NCBI GenBank assembly: GCA_012274445.1
Contig: JAAROD010000004.1
Location: 1,674,001 to 1,738,000, forward strand
Direction of reading: 5' to 3'
Length of the DNA: 64,000 bases
From: Sclerotiophoma versabilis
Lineage: Eukaryota > Ascomycota > Dothideomycetes > Pleosporales > Didymellaceae
The position numbers and the translations under genes are program-made. Within the stretch, counting starts at the first letter, position 1. Each line of letters begins with the position of its first letter. Below are positions 20,843 to 32,188 of the stretch, in pieces. The notes below the pieces were generated by a model. The model saw only the letters and a program-made list of their open reading frames with translations, had not been told where the DNA came from and made no database searches.

Positions 20843-23155
20843 ATGGCCAATACGTATACGGAACAAGCATCGCAGCAGCACAGGTCGGACTCGCAATCGC
20901 CAGCCGCTCCGGGTATACACGGAGGTCATGGAAACGTTATCCAGCGAAAGCGCGCTGCGGAGGGCGTCCACTACCGGCAGAAGTCGAAAGTCACCCGAGC
21001 CTGCGATATTTGCAAAGCAAAGAAGGCAAAGTGCTCAGGTGAGCAGCCTTGCAGGACCTGCGAACGCCGGGGACTTGATTGTCGGTATGATGCAGTCTAC
21101 GCTCGGGGAAAGGCACCTGCGCCACGTCGTGTACGGCAAAACGTTGTGAACTTGGATGATCAGCAGTCAATACCTATGCAGCCAGCAGATGCTGCACGGC
21201 CCATGCATTCGCCCCCAGTCCTCGGTGCCGCCGCAAGAGACGATTTGCAACAAACCTTCCCAACTAGTACTGAAGACGACGCTGGCACGTCTGGTTATAA
21301 TAATCTTGACGTACTGGCTACCATGGCGACACGACATCATGAACCCATACCAGAAGCGCTTTCTCGAGGCTCACCAGGCCTGGAAGTAGCAGGCCAATAC
21401 TCTGACACAATTTCTGGACTCTCCTTTCTCCATCGTGCGTGGCGACGAATCTCCAACGGCGAAAATAGTCAGGTCATGAGCGGTCAACTCGGCTCTAACG
21501 AGGATCATCAACTTCTTGCTCGCGCTGGTGACAAGCCATTTCGAAGACCCGGCGTTGTTCGAATACCGCCGCTGGATCGAGGCCACGAACTTCTCGGGCT
21601 GTACTTCGACGTCTGCATTGCAACCTACCGACTTCTTCACAGACCTACGGTCGAGTCGTGGTTCGATACGGTGTCGAACAACTTCACGTCAAGCCAGCCA
21701 TTGTTTACAGGCCTCGGCCATGCGAAAACCTCGATCGTTTTGACTGTACTGGCTGTCGCCTGCATACACGAAGAGAGGGCAAGAGGCGAGAGTGGCCCGT
21801 CGCCTGCTACTGGTGACGTAACGCCAGCACAAAGCGATGAAATCTTCTGTGAAGCACTTCGATTGACAGAGACCGAAACTGGGTTCCCCAAACTTGAATC
21901 TGCTCAAGCACGGCTTATTCAAGTATTGTACCTGTTAATGTCATCAAGGTTCAACCAGGCATGGTATGCTTTCGGACACGCCTTGCAAGTCCTATCGGCT
22001 CTGGGCTTACACAGACGCGAAGACCGCAAGCGTCCGTCATCTGCTTATCGAAGAGACTACATCGAAGAACAATGTAAGAAACGAACATTTTGGGTAGCCT
22101 ACACGTTAGATAAGTACCTTGGCGTTATCTTTGGACGTCCGCGGCACTATCACGACGACGATATTGATCAAGACTTCCCTGATGCAGTCAATGACGAGGA
22201 TATGACTTCTGCTGGCCCTCGCGAGAGCGACAACGATTGCCACATCGAATCTCTGATATCGCATGCCAAATTGGCTCAGATTGCCGAAAGAATTTCGAGG
22301 GAGGTCTACTCAATCAAAACGGTACCTGATGAAGAGCGATTAGCAGCAGCTCACCGTCTGGGAGCAGAGCTCCGGCAGTGGAGAACGTCGCTACCTCCAT
22401 TTTTGGGTGTGATTAACCCGAGCAGTCTTATACCCAGCTTTCGCAGGCAGGCCATGGCTCTGCGAATGTCTTACTCCCATGCGGTCATGCTTGCGCATCG
22501 CCCATTCTTGCTGAAGAATACTGTGCGTCATAGCGAGGATTTGAGACGGCTTGCAAGAGAGAGCATCGTAGAGTGTATCAAAGCTGCACAATCGGTTCTG
22601 GAAGCGGTTGACCGTATGGCTCGGGAGGGCCGTTTATTCCATGCATTCTGGTGGACACACTATGTTTGCTTTTGCGCGCTAGTAGTCGTGTATGTATGGG
22701 CCATCCAAGAGAGCAATAACGATCCTACGGTGGCGGAACGTCGGAAAGTTCTTGATCAGGCAGAGAAATGCTTGAACCACCTTGCTCAAGCCACTGCGAC
22801 CAACTCACCATCTCGCAAATATAGTATTATCCTACAGGAGCTGCGAACCGCTGCTAAAAGAAAAACTGCGCGAGCCTTGCAAGAACCAACTCAGATCACC
22901 ACCTCAACGGCAACAATTGCGACTGAAGCTGATGCGCAACATGCACGACTTAACATGTCTGGCGAGGAGGCAATCGAAGAAATGACTGTGGCACAGCTCT
23001 GGCAGCCACTGTTTGGCAGTCCCATCGACACGTCAACCCCGGGGCTGCAAAACTTCCTGGATGATTGGCAGACTACAGATTGGCTGGATCTGGACTCATC
23101 AGCGTTTGCGTCTTTTCCAAACTACAACGAGCAAACTTTGACATGGATGGGCTAA
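20843..23155 (+). CDS. Zn2Cys6 fungal transcription factor, 770 aa, intronless
   Basis: The DNA-binding domain has all six cysteines: C54, C57, C64, C70, C73 and C80 (CDICKAKKAKC and CRTCERRGLDC). The fungal-specific middle homology region is present, with LHRPTVESWF around residue 265, the helix ending YALGLHR-like (here LSALGLHRRED) and a conserved RRTFWVAYTLDKYL-type block (KKRTFWVAYTLDKYLG) near 415. The C-terminus is acidic with WQTTDWLDLD, a plausible activation domain. It lies between a reductase gene and a transporter gene and is the obvious pathway-specific regulator candidate for the 17-31 kb group. Confidence 0.93.
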   Translation: MANTYTEQASQQHRSDSQSPAAPGIHGGHGNVIQRKRAAEGVHYRQKSKVTRACDICKAKKAKCSGEQPCRTCERRGLDCRYDAVYARGKAPAPRRVRQNVVNLDDQQSIPMQPADAARPMHSPPVLGAAARDDLQQTFPTSTEDDAGTSGYNNLDVLATMATRHHEPIPEALSRGSPGLEVAGQYSDTISGLSFLHRAWRRISNGENSQVMSGQLGSNEDHQLLARAGDKPFRRPGVVRIPPLDRGHELLGLYFDVCIATYRLLHRPTVESWFDTVSNNFTSSQPLFTGLGHAKTSIVLTVLAVACIHEERARGESGPSPATGDVTPAQSDEIFCEALRLTETETGFPKLESAQARLIQVLYLLMSSRFNQAWYAFGHALQVLSALGLHRREDRKRPSSAYRRDYIEEQCKKRTFWVAYTLDKYLGVIFGRPRHYHDDDIDQDFPDAVNDEDMTSAGPRESDNDCHIESLISHAKLAQIAERISREVYSIKTVPDEERLAAAHRLGAELRQWRTSLPPFLGVINPSSLIPSFRRQAMALRMSYSHAVMLAHRPFLLKNTVRHSEDLRRLARESIVECIKAAQSVLEAVDRMAREGRLFHAFWWTHYVCFCALVVVYVWAIQESNNDPTVAERRKVLDQAEKCLNHLAQATATNSPSRKYSIILQELRTAAKRKTARALQEPTQITTSTATIATEADAQHARLNMSGEEAIEEMTVAQLWQPLFGSPIDTSTPGLQNFLDDWQTTDWLDLDSSAFASFPNYNEQTLTWMG

Positions 23156-24696
23156 ATAGCTCTTGTCCTGCCAAGAACCATAAGCTGACTACGTGCATTC
23201 AGCGCAAGCAACACCTATCTGACCTACCAAGTTACCTCAAGCCCACAGACCAACGCAATTACCGTCTGTTATGGTCCATAACGCGAAGCAGGGTTATTAT
23301 TTTGAGATCTCAGCTCCATGGTGACCTGTTACGCAGGCTCTCCTGTCACCTCTGTTGTTACTTTTGATGCAGCTTCCATCGCCTTTGTCGTAGCCTGCTT
23401 GGCGCGACTGAGAGCATGTGCTTCCAAGCCATAAAGATGGTCGTGATTAGCTGTCTTTGCGATGACAGGCTAGCTGATTAGAAGCGTCGGAGGCTCGCTG
23501 CTGGGACAGACGTGACTGTTCAAGCCGAAGGATGCGCTGCAGGGACGGGCTGGTACGGCGAAGTCGAACGCTTGACTACCTTCACTACCAGCATAGGCTC
23601 TATGGGGCTTCAGAATCTGAAGACAGCTCTTTGTGACAGTCTAAAGGCTGACAACGCGCCATAGGGCACATGGAGAGTGCTCCCTCATTGCCTGGGAGCC
23701 AGACTCTCTCCAGTTTTCATACAGAACGCTGAGACGAATCTGTAAATCTCTATCGCTATAAGGACGTTTAAGAACACAATAATTACAACTCGAGTGCCAT
23801 ACCTTGCCTTCAAATTTGACGTTGTACGACCTTCTGGTGAGCGGATTGAAAGTGTTACTGAAAGTATTGTCGCAGACATAGAAAGAGCTGAATGGTTACC
23901 CACTTTGAGTCAGGTAGAAATTTCTCTTTCGGACATCGAGGGAACGTAATTCTCGGAACCAATACCAAAAATTACTATGGAGAAGAAGGAGTATACCTCT
24001 GAGTATACAGGATCGATCGTCACATTCTGTCTCACGTTATGTATGCAACTCTACTCCACCACATTTCACGAACTCTTCACTCTTGTTCATTTCTACTACA
24101 TAATCGATATTCCGATAAACTTATAGTGTGACCATGCTCAGACTGGCACTAACGGAAACAATCTGTCAGTAGGTCGCGCTTTGCTTTCGCCCAGGAGCTC
24201 ATCGGTTCACGAAAGCATGAGAAAAACCTTGGTGATGAAGCCATCTGCTAGTTTGGAAGGTTAGTACCTGCCGCATATCACGGATCTGTATCAGCAGTTC
24301 GACTCAGAAGCTGATTACAATAGCCATAAACTATGCGTTTGTAGCCATGACCATGTTGAAACTACTGCTTCATACGAGCCTTCAGCAGCAACAGGGACCC
24401 AGATCTACGCAGCAAACTATTTAACTGGCGATACAAATTTTCTTCATTATTGATTGGAGCAACTGCGAAACTTTTACGTTAGCAGTTCTGCAAGTGCGCA
24501 CACAGGGCGGGAGATTGTAGAAAGTTATGAATTCGCGCCGAGTAATAAGTCATTGTAATTGTGCATTCAACCAAGAAGTATCTTAGGTCTACGGGGAGGT
24601 TCTCGAAATGTTCATGGTCTTCAGACGCTCTCATCTTGCCTTTCCTCACTACCTCCTCAAGCTCCGATTCAATACTAAGAGTCTCTTTTCCCTGTA
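23156..24696. other. Long intergenic region (1.5 kb)
   Basis: No reading frame here has family resemblance, splice logic or length to support a gene. It should contain the 3' ends of the regulator and of the MFS gene. The middle (23700-24500) is somewhat A/T rich. Confidence 0.4.
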
Positions 24697-26360
24697 TTAC
24701 AATGTGTATTTGAAAAGAGGTGATTTGTCACCCATTTCGAGGAGTTCCCTGTCAGTATACTTGGCCCTAATCTCATCCTCATCGAGTTTGGCTTTCTTTG
24801 AGTTGCCCCACTTGTAGGACGCTTCCAACAGGAAGGCAACAATGAACCCAGAGGCACCGAAGGCAAGTGACAGACCAAAGCCGGTGTTGTACTTGGGCTT
24901 CTCTGACTCAAGGTACATGTAGCTGCCAACAACACCACCAATGTTACCGACACAGATGTTGAAGGCAACTCCAATAGCGCGACGGGAGCTAGGGGCTAAG
25001 TTGTTGGCCGCCCAAGAGCTTCCAGCGGGCTGGACAGGGTAGATACCAATGCAGGTAAGGATGATGGCGAAGAAGGAGGGGCCGAGGTTGGCGCGCAGAT
25101 TACCCTGAAAGCCGATGATGATGGAGTAACCAATGGCGATCAATGATAGTGGGATCGCAACGAAGGGCAGACGCCAGTAGAACCTATCGGATAGACGCGC
25201 GAAGACGATTGAGCTGATGGCGCCACAGACGTATGGTGGGACAGTCATGAGCTGAGCATTGGTATTGCTGAAACCCATCCCCTTGGTGATCGTAGGTAGG
25301 GTGAATTTCGTTCCATATGAGCAGGCTGAAATGCAGAGTAGGATGTATGCTTGCATGTACAGCCTCCAGTTGCTCAACACCATCTTCAGGTCGTTCCAGC
25401 GGAACTTCTCTTGGTTCTCCTCGGAGAATTTGCCACCATCTTTGATGAACTTTTGCAGCTCGAGGAAGCGGATCTCATCAGGCTCAAGCCACCTGCGGCT
25501 CAAAGCTGGGGAGTCAATGAGCAGGAAGAAGCAAGAAACACCAAGAGCAACAGTTGCAATACCCTCGAGCAGAAAGATCCAGCGCCAACCCTCATAGCCT
25601 CCAACGCCATCCATCTTAGCGATCGCGGCCGCAAGGAGGCCACTGAAGGCACCAGAAAGGGCGGAAGCGCAGTAAAAGTATGAGATGCGTGTCGCCAGGT
25701 CCTTAGGCATGTACCAGTAGGAGCAGAGATAGATTGCACCAGGGAAAAATCCAGCTCTGAAAATACGTCAGCCAGGTGGTGGAGAACATACTTAGCATGA
25801 ACTTACTCAAAGACACCAAGAAGGATACGAGTAGCCAAGAGACCAGCAAAGTTTTTGACCACACCCATGCAGGTCATTATGATGCCCCATGCGACAATGA
25901 GGATACCTAGGTAGACTGATGGACGCTTGAACTTCTTCAAGAGTATGTTGGATGGGACCTCCAGTAGGATGTACGGGACGAAGAAGACAGAGAGAACAAT
26001 GTTCCATTCAATATTGCTGAGCTTCAGATCAGTGACCATGCCTTCGATTTTCGCATTCTATGGTGAATCAGTAAACTCCAACTTAGGTCGACTCGATTAT
26101 GCACTCACACCAATGTTTGCTCTGTCGATGTGAGAAATGAGGTAGAGAACAGCCAGCATAGGCACCAGTCGTACGTCAACCTTACGGACAACCTTCTTCC
26201 TCTTCTCCTCGGAGTAGTTTATATAGAAATCCGCATCTTCTGGGTGAAGACCAAGGACCTGAAAGTCGTCGATCTGGACGATCTGGTGCGGCTTTGTGTC
26301 GTGTATGGACTCCGACTTCTCGTCGGCGTACGAGATCTCATTCTTCTCAATGGCGGCCAT
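24697..26360 (-). CDS. MFS permease, anion:cation symporter (Dal5/allantoate-like) family, 3 exons, 520 aa
   Basis: Model: complement(join(24697..25756, 25807..26057, 26109..26360)). Plasma membrane transporter with about 12 hydrophobic segments. The family is shown by VRKVDVRLVPMLAVLYLISHIDRANIGNAK in TM1, by YILLEVPSNILLKKF and by RILLGVFEAGFFPGAIYLCSYWY at TM4, all typical of fungal ACS permeases that carry organic anions, vitamins or allantoate. Introns sit right after the RANIG and GVFE blocks, as is common in this family. It is divergent from the NRPS-like fusion gene and shares a 622-base promoter with it. The likely cargo is a small carboxylate, which fits an enzyme that activates an acid. 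Confidence 0.92.
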
Positions 26361-26982
26361 GGTGCCTGTAGGAGGTGTTCCAGAGAAGCAAGAAGATAAA
26401 AATCGAGATGCAAGACGGGGACAGTCTCTGCAAAGCTCGTTGAGGTAGTTGTGCAGTTGGGTTTCACAGTGCGTTCGGAAACAATGATTTTATAGAGCAC
26501 GGTCAACTTGTATGCAAAATGGCAGACTGGGGTAGTGGAGTCGACACTGCGGAGAAGCCATGCGGTCGGCACATCCCCAGTTTGTCGTGGCATCGAAATG
26601 TGGAGTTGGCCGTCACCGTTAAGCACGCGCTAAACTCGGCCTCAACGAACGGCAATGAATTAAATGCAGATCTGGCCAATTTAGCGTACCGGATACTACG
26701 GATTTCTGAAGAAATTGAGTGCGCCACCAAGCATCATCTGATTTCTCACCAATTACATTGTAATCCGGGAACGCGCTTATGCATCCATAGCGACAACCCC
26801 CTCCACAACCTTAGTGACCTTCAAACCTCCGCATTACTCCACTCTTTACCTCCGGCACGGACATGCTTCCATCACAGCAGCTTCAAGACTAAAAAGAGTC
26901 TTCTCTCCAACATGAGTCCTTTACATAGCTCATCTGCCAACTGTTCACTGTTTGCTACCTGTTTCTGCAGTCCACCTACACA
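26361..26982. promoter_or_regulatory. Divergent promoter, MFS permease / NRPS-like fusion
   Basis: Shared upstream region of two divergent genes. A CCG-N7-CGG everted triplet pair at 26689..26701 is a possible Zn2Cys6 site. No gene can be supported inside; a 160-codon open frame on the + strand has no family resemblance. Confidence 0.35.
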
Positions 26983-29900
26983 ATGGCACCAGCACAGATA
27001 GCAATTCCCACACCTCATTCATCCACACCATCGAAGTCCATCACAACAACTGTTGAGCAAATCGAAAAGGTCGAAGATGCGCCGATTCAAACTGTCGATG
27101 CGCTGATTCGGCACCGAGCACGCACATATCCGCATGCCACAATTGTCGCGTACCCAAGCTCGGGTATCGACTTCGTCAATTACTCAATGCAACAGCTCGA
27201 TGTCTTTGCCTACCGTGTTGCTAGGCACTATCAGACTTTCATTCCAACGAGGACGAGTTCGTTATCCAAGCCTACCACTGTAGCGCTGCTTGGGCCCAGT
27301 AACTTTGAGTACGCGGTTACTATGCTGGCTCTCACCAAACTTGGTCACACAGTCCTGTTCTTGTCGACAAGAATATCGCTGCTTGCCATTGAGTCCTTGA
27401 TCGAGACCACTGGTGCGACGTATCTGTTGGCGGACGCACGGTTCTTGCAGACCGCTGCCGATGTTCAGGCGAACATGCCATCGGTCTACGTTGAAGAAAT
27501 TGCCAGACAGTCTGTATTTGACTTTGCGATCGAGGTACACGCAGACACTCGACTGGACTATCAGCTCGATCACGACGTTGAAGCATCCAACAACGTATAC
27601 ATCATCCACTCAAGTGGTAAGTAATACTTTTATCTGTACATTCGGGACTTTGACTAACATCTTTAGGATCGACGGGACTCCCGAAACCCATCTATCAACC
27701 TCAGAAGAGCTGCATTGCGAATTATGGCATTCACATGGACATGAAAGCATTCATCACATTGCCTTTGTATCACAACCATGGCATCTGCAACTTCTTCCGC
27801 GCCGTCTACTCTGGGAAGTCCATTCACATCTACAACGCAGACTTGCCGCTTACGCAGCAATACCTAACTTCGATTTTACGGAAGCACAAGTTCGAGATTT
27901 TCTATGGTGTTCCATACGCGTTGAAGCTTCTCGCAGAGACAGACGAGGGCATTGCACTTTTGCGACAGCTCAAAATTGTTATGTACGGCGGAAGCGCTTG
28001 CCCAGACACACTGGGAAACTTACTCGTTGATAACGGTGTCAAGCTTGTTGGTCACTATGGAGCGTGAGTTGCTTATTCCCCGTACCAAAACCATTAACTG
28101 ACGTCGACGCAGCACCGAAGTCGGTCAGCTTATGACATCTTTCCGCCCTGACGGCGACAAAGCCTGGAACTACGTTCAGGAGTCACCCAAACTTCAGCCG
28201 TTCCTCAAGTGGATCCCTCAAGGTCCCAATCTCTATGAGTGCACTGTGCTGCCGGGATGGCCTTCTAAAGTTGCCTCCAACCGACCGGATGGCAGCTATG
28301 CGACAAAAGATCTCTTTGAGCCGCATCCTACAATCGAGAAGGCTTGGAAGTATGTCGCACGTCTTGACGATACCATTGTCCTGGTGAACGGGGAGAAATT
28401 CAATCCTGTTATGATGGAAGGAACAATACGTTCGCACAAAGCTGTCACTGAGACAGTGGTGTTTGGAGCTGCCCGTCCATACCTCGGCATGCTCATTGTT
28501 CCCAGTCCGGCAACAAAGGGGCTGTCAAGCCACGAGATCATTGATCAAATTTGGCCAGTAATCGAAGAAGCCAACAAGACCGCCGAAGCATATGCCAGGA
28601 TTACCAGACACATGATCCATGTACTTCCCCACGATTGCCAATTCCCTCGAACAGACAAAGGAAGCATTATTAGACAAGCCTTCTACAAACAGTTTGCTCC
28701 TGAGATTGAAAGCGCATACGACCTGGCAGCAACATCGCAAGGGGATCTTAAAGCTTTTAAGATCCCTGAGCTGGAAGCTTTCCTCCGTTGTACTGTTGCC
28801 AAGTCGCTTCCCGAAGCAGAGGCCCTCGACCGAACTGCTGACTTTTTTTCGCTTGGTATGGACTCGTTGCAATCGATCTTAATCCGAACAGATATTCTCA
28901 AAACTGTCGACATTGGCAACAAAAAGCTTGGCCAGAACGTTGTCTTCGAGTACCCGACCATTGCTTCTTTGAGCGCTCATCTGCATAGCCTTCGCACTGG
29001 AATTGTAGAAGAGCAGACATCAGTCGAAGAAACCATGCAAGACCTCCTAGCTAAGTACAGCGACTTCAAGCCGGCTCATAGGCGGAGTGTGGTTCTCACA
29101 GGTACCACTGGTTCGCTTGGTGCCCATGTGCTTGCGCAGCTGGTGGCACACGCCGATGTTGAGACTGTTCATTGCCTTGTTCGAGCGAAGAACGGCAAAG
29201 ATGCGGCACGCCGTGTCACACAATCGCTTCTCCAACGCAAGATATACCACACCTTGTCTTTGGAGGCGCGTGCAAAGATCAATGCAATGCCTTCAGACTT
29301 CTCAGATGCTCATCTGGGACTGCCCAATGCAACGTACGAGGCGATTGCCCAGAAGGTGACCAACGTCATTCACTGCGCATGGGCTGTCAACTTCAACTGG
29401 GGTCTTCGGTCATTCGAAAAGGACTGTATCGCTGGTGTGAACCATCTTATCAACCTTTGTCTTGCCAGCCCTGCACCAGGTAAGGCAACTTTCGACTTCT
29501 GCTCTTCCGTCAGCACCGTCGCTCGATGCCCAAATATGAACACACCTGAACAGGTCGCCCAGTTTGACTGGGCCCAAGGTATGGGTTACGCGCAGAGCAA
29601 GTGTGTGGCAGAGAATCTCTGCGTAGCGGCTGCGCAAAAGGCAGGTGTCAAAGCCAGGGTCCTGCGTGTCGGTCAGATCGTTGCTGACACTGTTCACGGG
29701 GTCTGGAACAAAGATGAGGCCATCCCTCTCATGATGCAGTCAGCTCTCACAATTGGTGCACTACCAAAGCTGCAAGAGTCTCCTAGCTGGACACCGGTTG
29801 ATGTCATTGCCAAAGCCGTCTCCGAGATCTCTCTCAGCAACGCCGAAGCAATTGTTGCCAACGTCACCAATGCGAAGACGTTTTCTTGGATTGACGATCT

Positions 29901-30735
29901 TCTCCCTGCTTTGCGACAGGCCGGACTTGAGTTCGATGAGGTCGAGCCGAAGGAGTGGGTTGGACGTCTACGTACCTCCAACAACGATGTCATTGTCAAC
30001 CCCACTTTCAAGCTAATAGACTTCTTCGCTTCCAAGTATGACAGAGATAGCTTTGGTCCATCGAGGACTTATGAGACCGAAATTGCGCGTCAGTACTCGC
30101 CCGCTCTGGACAATGCACCAGTGCTTGACATATCGTTCGTCAGGACTTTCGTCAACCAGTTCAAGTCCAGCGCCTGGAAGCAGCCTTCTGAATGTATTAT
30201 TGACGAGAAGAAGCAAATTATTGTCGTTGCTGGTCCTTGTGGCAGTGGCAAGTCGACAATCGCGAAGCACCTCAGCGCCACTCTCAAAGTACCCTTCATC
30301 GAAGGCGATGAGCTGCACTCCTGCAGTGCTGTTGAGCAGATGGCTTCCGGAATTCTACTTGGTGACGACGAGCGTGTACCCTGGCTTGACAGACTGAACA
30401 AGCGTGCTCTTGAGACAGTCAACGAATTGGGCTATAAGCAAGTCATTGTGTCTTGTTCCGCGCTGAAGAAGCAGTACCGCGACAAGTTCCGTGCCATGAA
30501 GCAGCGGGGTGGTCAGGTTGTCTTCTTAGACCTACAGGCTGACCAGGAAGAGCTTGTGCGTCGGATGCAGAGTCGTGACCCGCACTACATGAAGCCTGAG
30601 ATGGTCGACAGCCAGCTCGCTATCTACGGCGCGCCATCTGCGGATGAGGTGGATGTCTTGCCTATTGATGCTGGAAAGAGTATTGAAGACGTCATTGAGG
30701 AGGTTGAAGCTCTTCTAAAGATGATTATTGTCTAG
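26983..30735 (+). CDS. NRPS-like A-T-R enzyme fused to a C-terminal gluconokinase-like domain, 3 exons, 1217 aa
   Basis: Model: join(26983..27616, 27667..28063, 28113..30735). Domain order: (1) adenylation domain, residues ~30-560, with HSSGSTGLPKP (A3), HYGATEVGQ (A5) and RLDDTIVLVNGEKFNP (A8); (2) carrier domain with FFSLGMDSLQS, phosphopantetheine Ser595; (3) thioester-reductase domain with VVLTGTTGSLGAHVL (Gly674 region) and the YAQSK catalytic pair Tyr836/Lys840; (4) after a linker, a P-loop GPCGSGKST at ~1051, then FIEGDELHS, SGILLGDDERVPWLDRLN, VSCSALKKQYRD and DPHYMKPEMVDSQ, the ordered motifs of GntK-type gluconokinases. There is no condensation domain. Family knowledge: A-T-R enzymes activate a carboxylic acid and release it as aldehyde or alcohol. 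The kinase lies in one uninterrupted 2.6-kb exon with the reductase, so the fusion does not depend on splicing. The substrate is unknown. Confidence 0.9.
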
Positions 30736-31117
30736 ACGATGCAAGTTACCCAAGACTAAGTGTGCATTCATAGGGCGTTTGAAAGGGCATGGCTCAAGGC
30801 GTTTATTCAAATCCATGATCAATAGCTCATTCACCTCGTAAATCAACAGGCAGTACGACAAAAGACCAACCAGTAGCCAATTCTTTCCAGTCGACACCCC
30901 CATATTGACTAAATAGAATCTCGTGAGGAGTTCGACAGTGACAGAACCATTTTTCGTCATCAGTTTAGATGAGGAGGCCATCGTGAACCGCGTACCATTC
31001 TTTGCCCAACGGACCATATTCCTTGTTTTCTTCAGGATTTTGGGTTGCCACTATTCCATGCACAATTCCCGCGTCTTGGATGCTATCGCACTCCCAGCCC
31101 CGTAGGCGTTTCATTGC
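30736..31117. other. Intergenic region between convergent genes
   Basis: Presumed 3' UTRs of the fusion gene and of the F-box-like gene. Nothing else is seen. Confidence 0.4.
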
Positions 31118-32014
31118 CTATGCGACATGATCATTTCCCAAGGGATCTGTGCGCTCAACATTGTCATCGGAGCCCCAAGAGAACATCACCTGCCGTGCTC
31201 TTAGTGGATATACCGTGTTGCACTGCCTGCGGCATTCGACCCAAGGATACAGCTGCCGAAGTTGGAGAAGCCGATGCATTGCTCTGCAGAAGCTGAGGAT
31301 GCAGTCTCCATGAATGCGTATCGGAGACGTAACATCATCCATCGCAATTGATATCATTAGGCGGTCGAGCGAAAGGTCGCGCAGAAACCACACTGGATCT
31401 TGGTAACCCGATAACCCCTGAACGAGCTGCCTGCCAAAACGACGATAGTTGATGTAAAAGTCTGTAGACTGATCTTCGGTTTCAACAGCTCTAAAAAGGT
31501 CTCGGTATAGTATGATTGTAGCAAAGTTCAAGTCTCGGAAGCTGTTCGGCGCACAGATGAAGAAGTTGTTCCCGTGCAGCTTTGACCATTTGAGCTGTTC
31601 TTCTTCGATGTACTTGGTGCGTAGCTTGATGAGTTCGAGCTGAGCTTCTGCATAAACAGCCTTGGACACTAGAAAGAGGCTCGAGAAACTGCAGACTGGA
31701 TCTGTAGGCGAGTTGGCCATCAGTTTGTAGAGCATGATTCGAAGCTCGGCGATGTGGATGAAATTCTCTGCGGCAGTTGGCTCCACAGGTGAGTCTGCAA
31801 GGTGCCATTGTTCGAAACACGATACCAAAGAACTAGGCTCTGATTGCTGCGAAGAGGTGCTTCTGTAGTCATGACCACTTTTTGTGGCTTTCCCAGGAAA
31901 GCTGACTCGCTTGCTCCGAGGCTTCGACGGCTTTTTACGTACCTTGGAGTCCATTGCTGGCCAATTGGGGTCGAAACGCGCACAAGGACGCATCGTGAGG
32001 ATTTGATGGTACAT
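31118..32014 (-). CDS. F-box-like fungal protein, 298 aa
   Basis: I do not recognise a named orthologue. The basic N-terminus (KVRKKPSKPRSKRV) is followed by IAELRIMLYKLM, a degenerate form of the LPxELRxxIYxxx segment found in a large family of Dothideomycete F-box-like proteins. The pattern LFLVSKAVYAEAQLELIKLRTKY that follows is also typical of that family. Single exon. Met1 at 32014 or a second Met seven codons later could start the protein. The F-box core is weak, so a link to ubiquitin ligases is uncertain. Confidence 0.55.
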   Translation of the reverse strand: MYHQILTMRPCARFDPNWPAMDSKVRKKPSKPRSKRVSFPGKATKSGHDYRSTSSQQSEPSSLVSCFEQWHLADSPVEPTAAENFIHIAELRIMLYKLMANSPTDPVCSFSSLFLVSKAVYAEAQLELIKLRTKYIEEEQLKWSKLHGNNFFICAPNSFRDLNFATIILYRDLFRAVETEDQSTDFYINYRRFGRQLVQGLSGYQDPVWFLRDLSLDRLMISIAMDDVTSPIRIHGDCILSFCRAMHRLLQLRQLYPWVECRRQCNTVYPLRARQVMFSWGSDDNVERTDPLGNDHVA

Positions 32015-32188
32015 AAAGTAGTGGTAGAAAAGGTAAAACCTTTTGTTGTGGCTCTACCTGATATTGTAATAGTGACCAGACCGAGACAAAGGTGAAAGAG
32101 TCACCGCTCATCAAAACACGAGAACCTACACTTTGACTTCAGCTGATGACTTTCACCACGCCAAACAGCAACAGAATCGATTTGTCTG

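Noticed and set aside
26519..27001. 160-codon + strand open frame before the fusion gene
   Set aside because: It overlaps the fusion start in another frame and lies in the divergent promoter; no domain seen.
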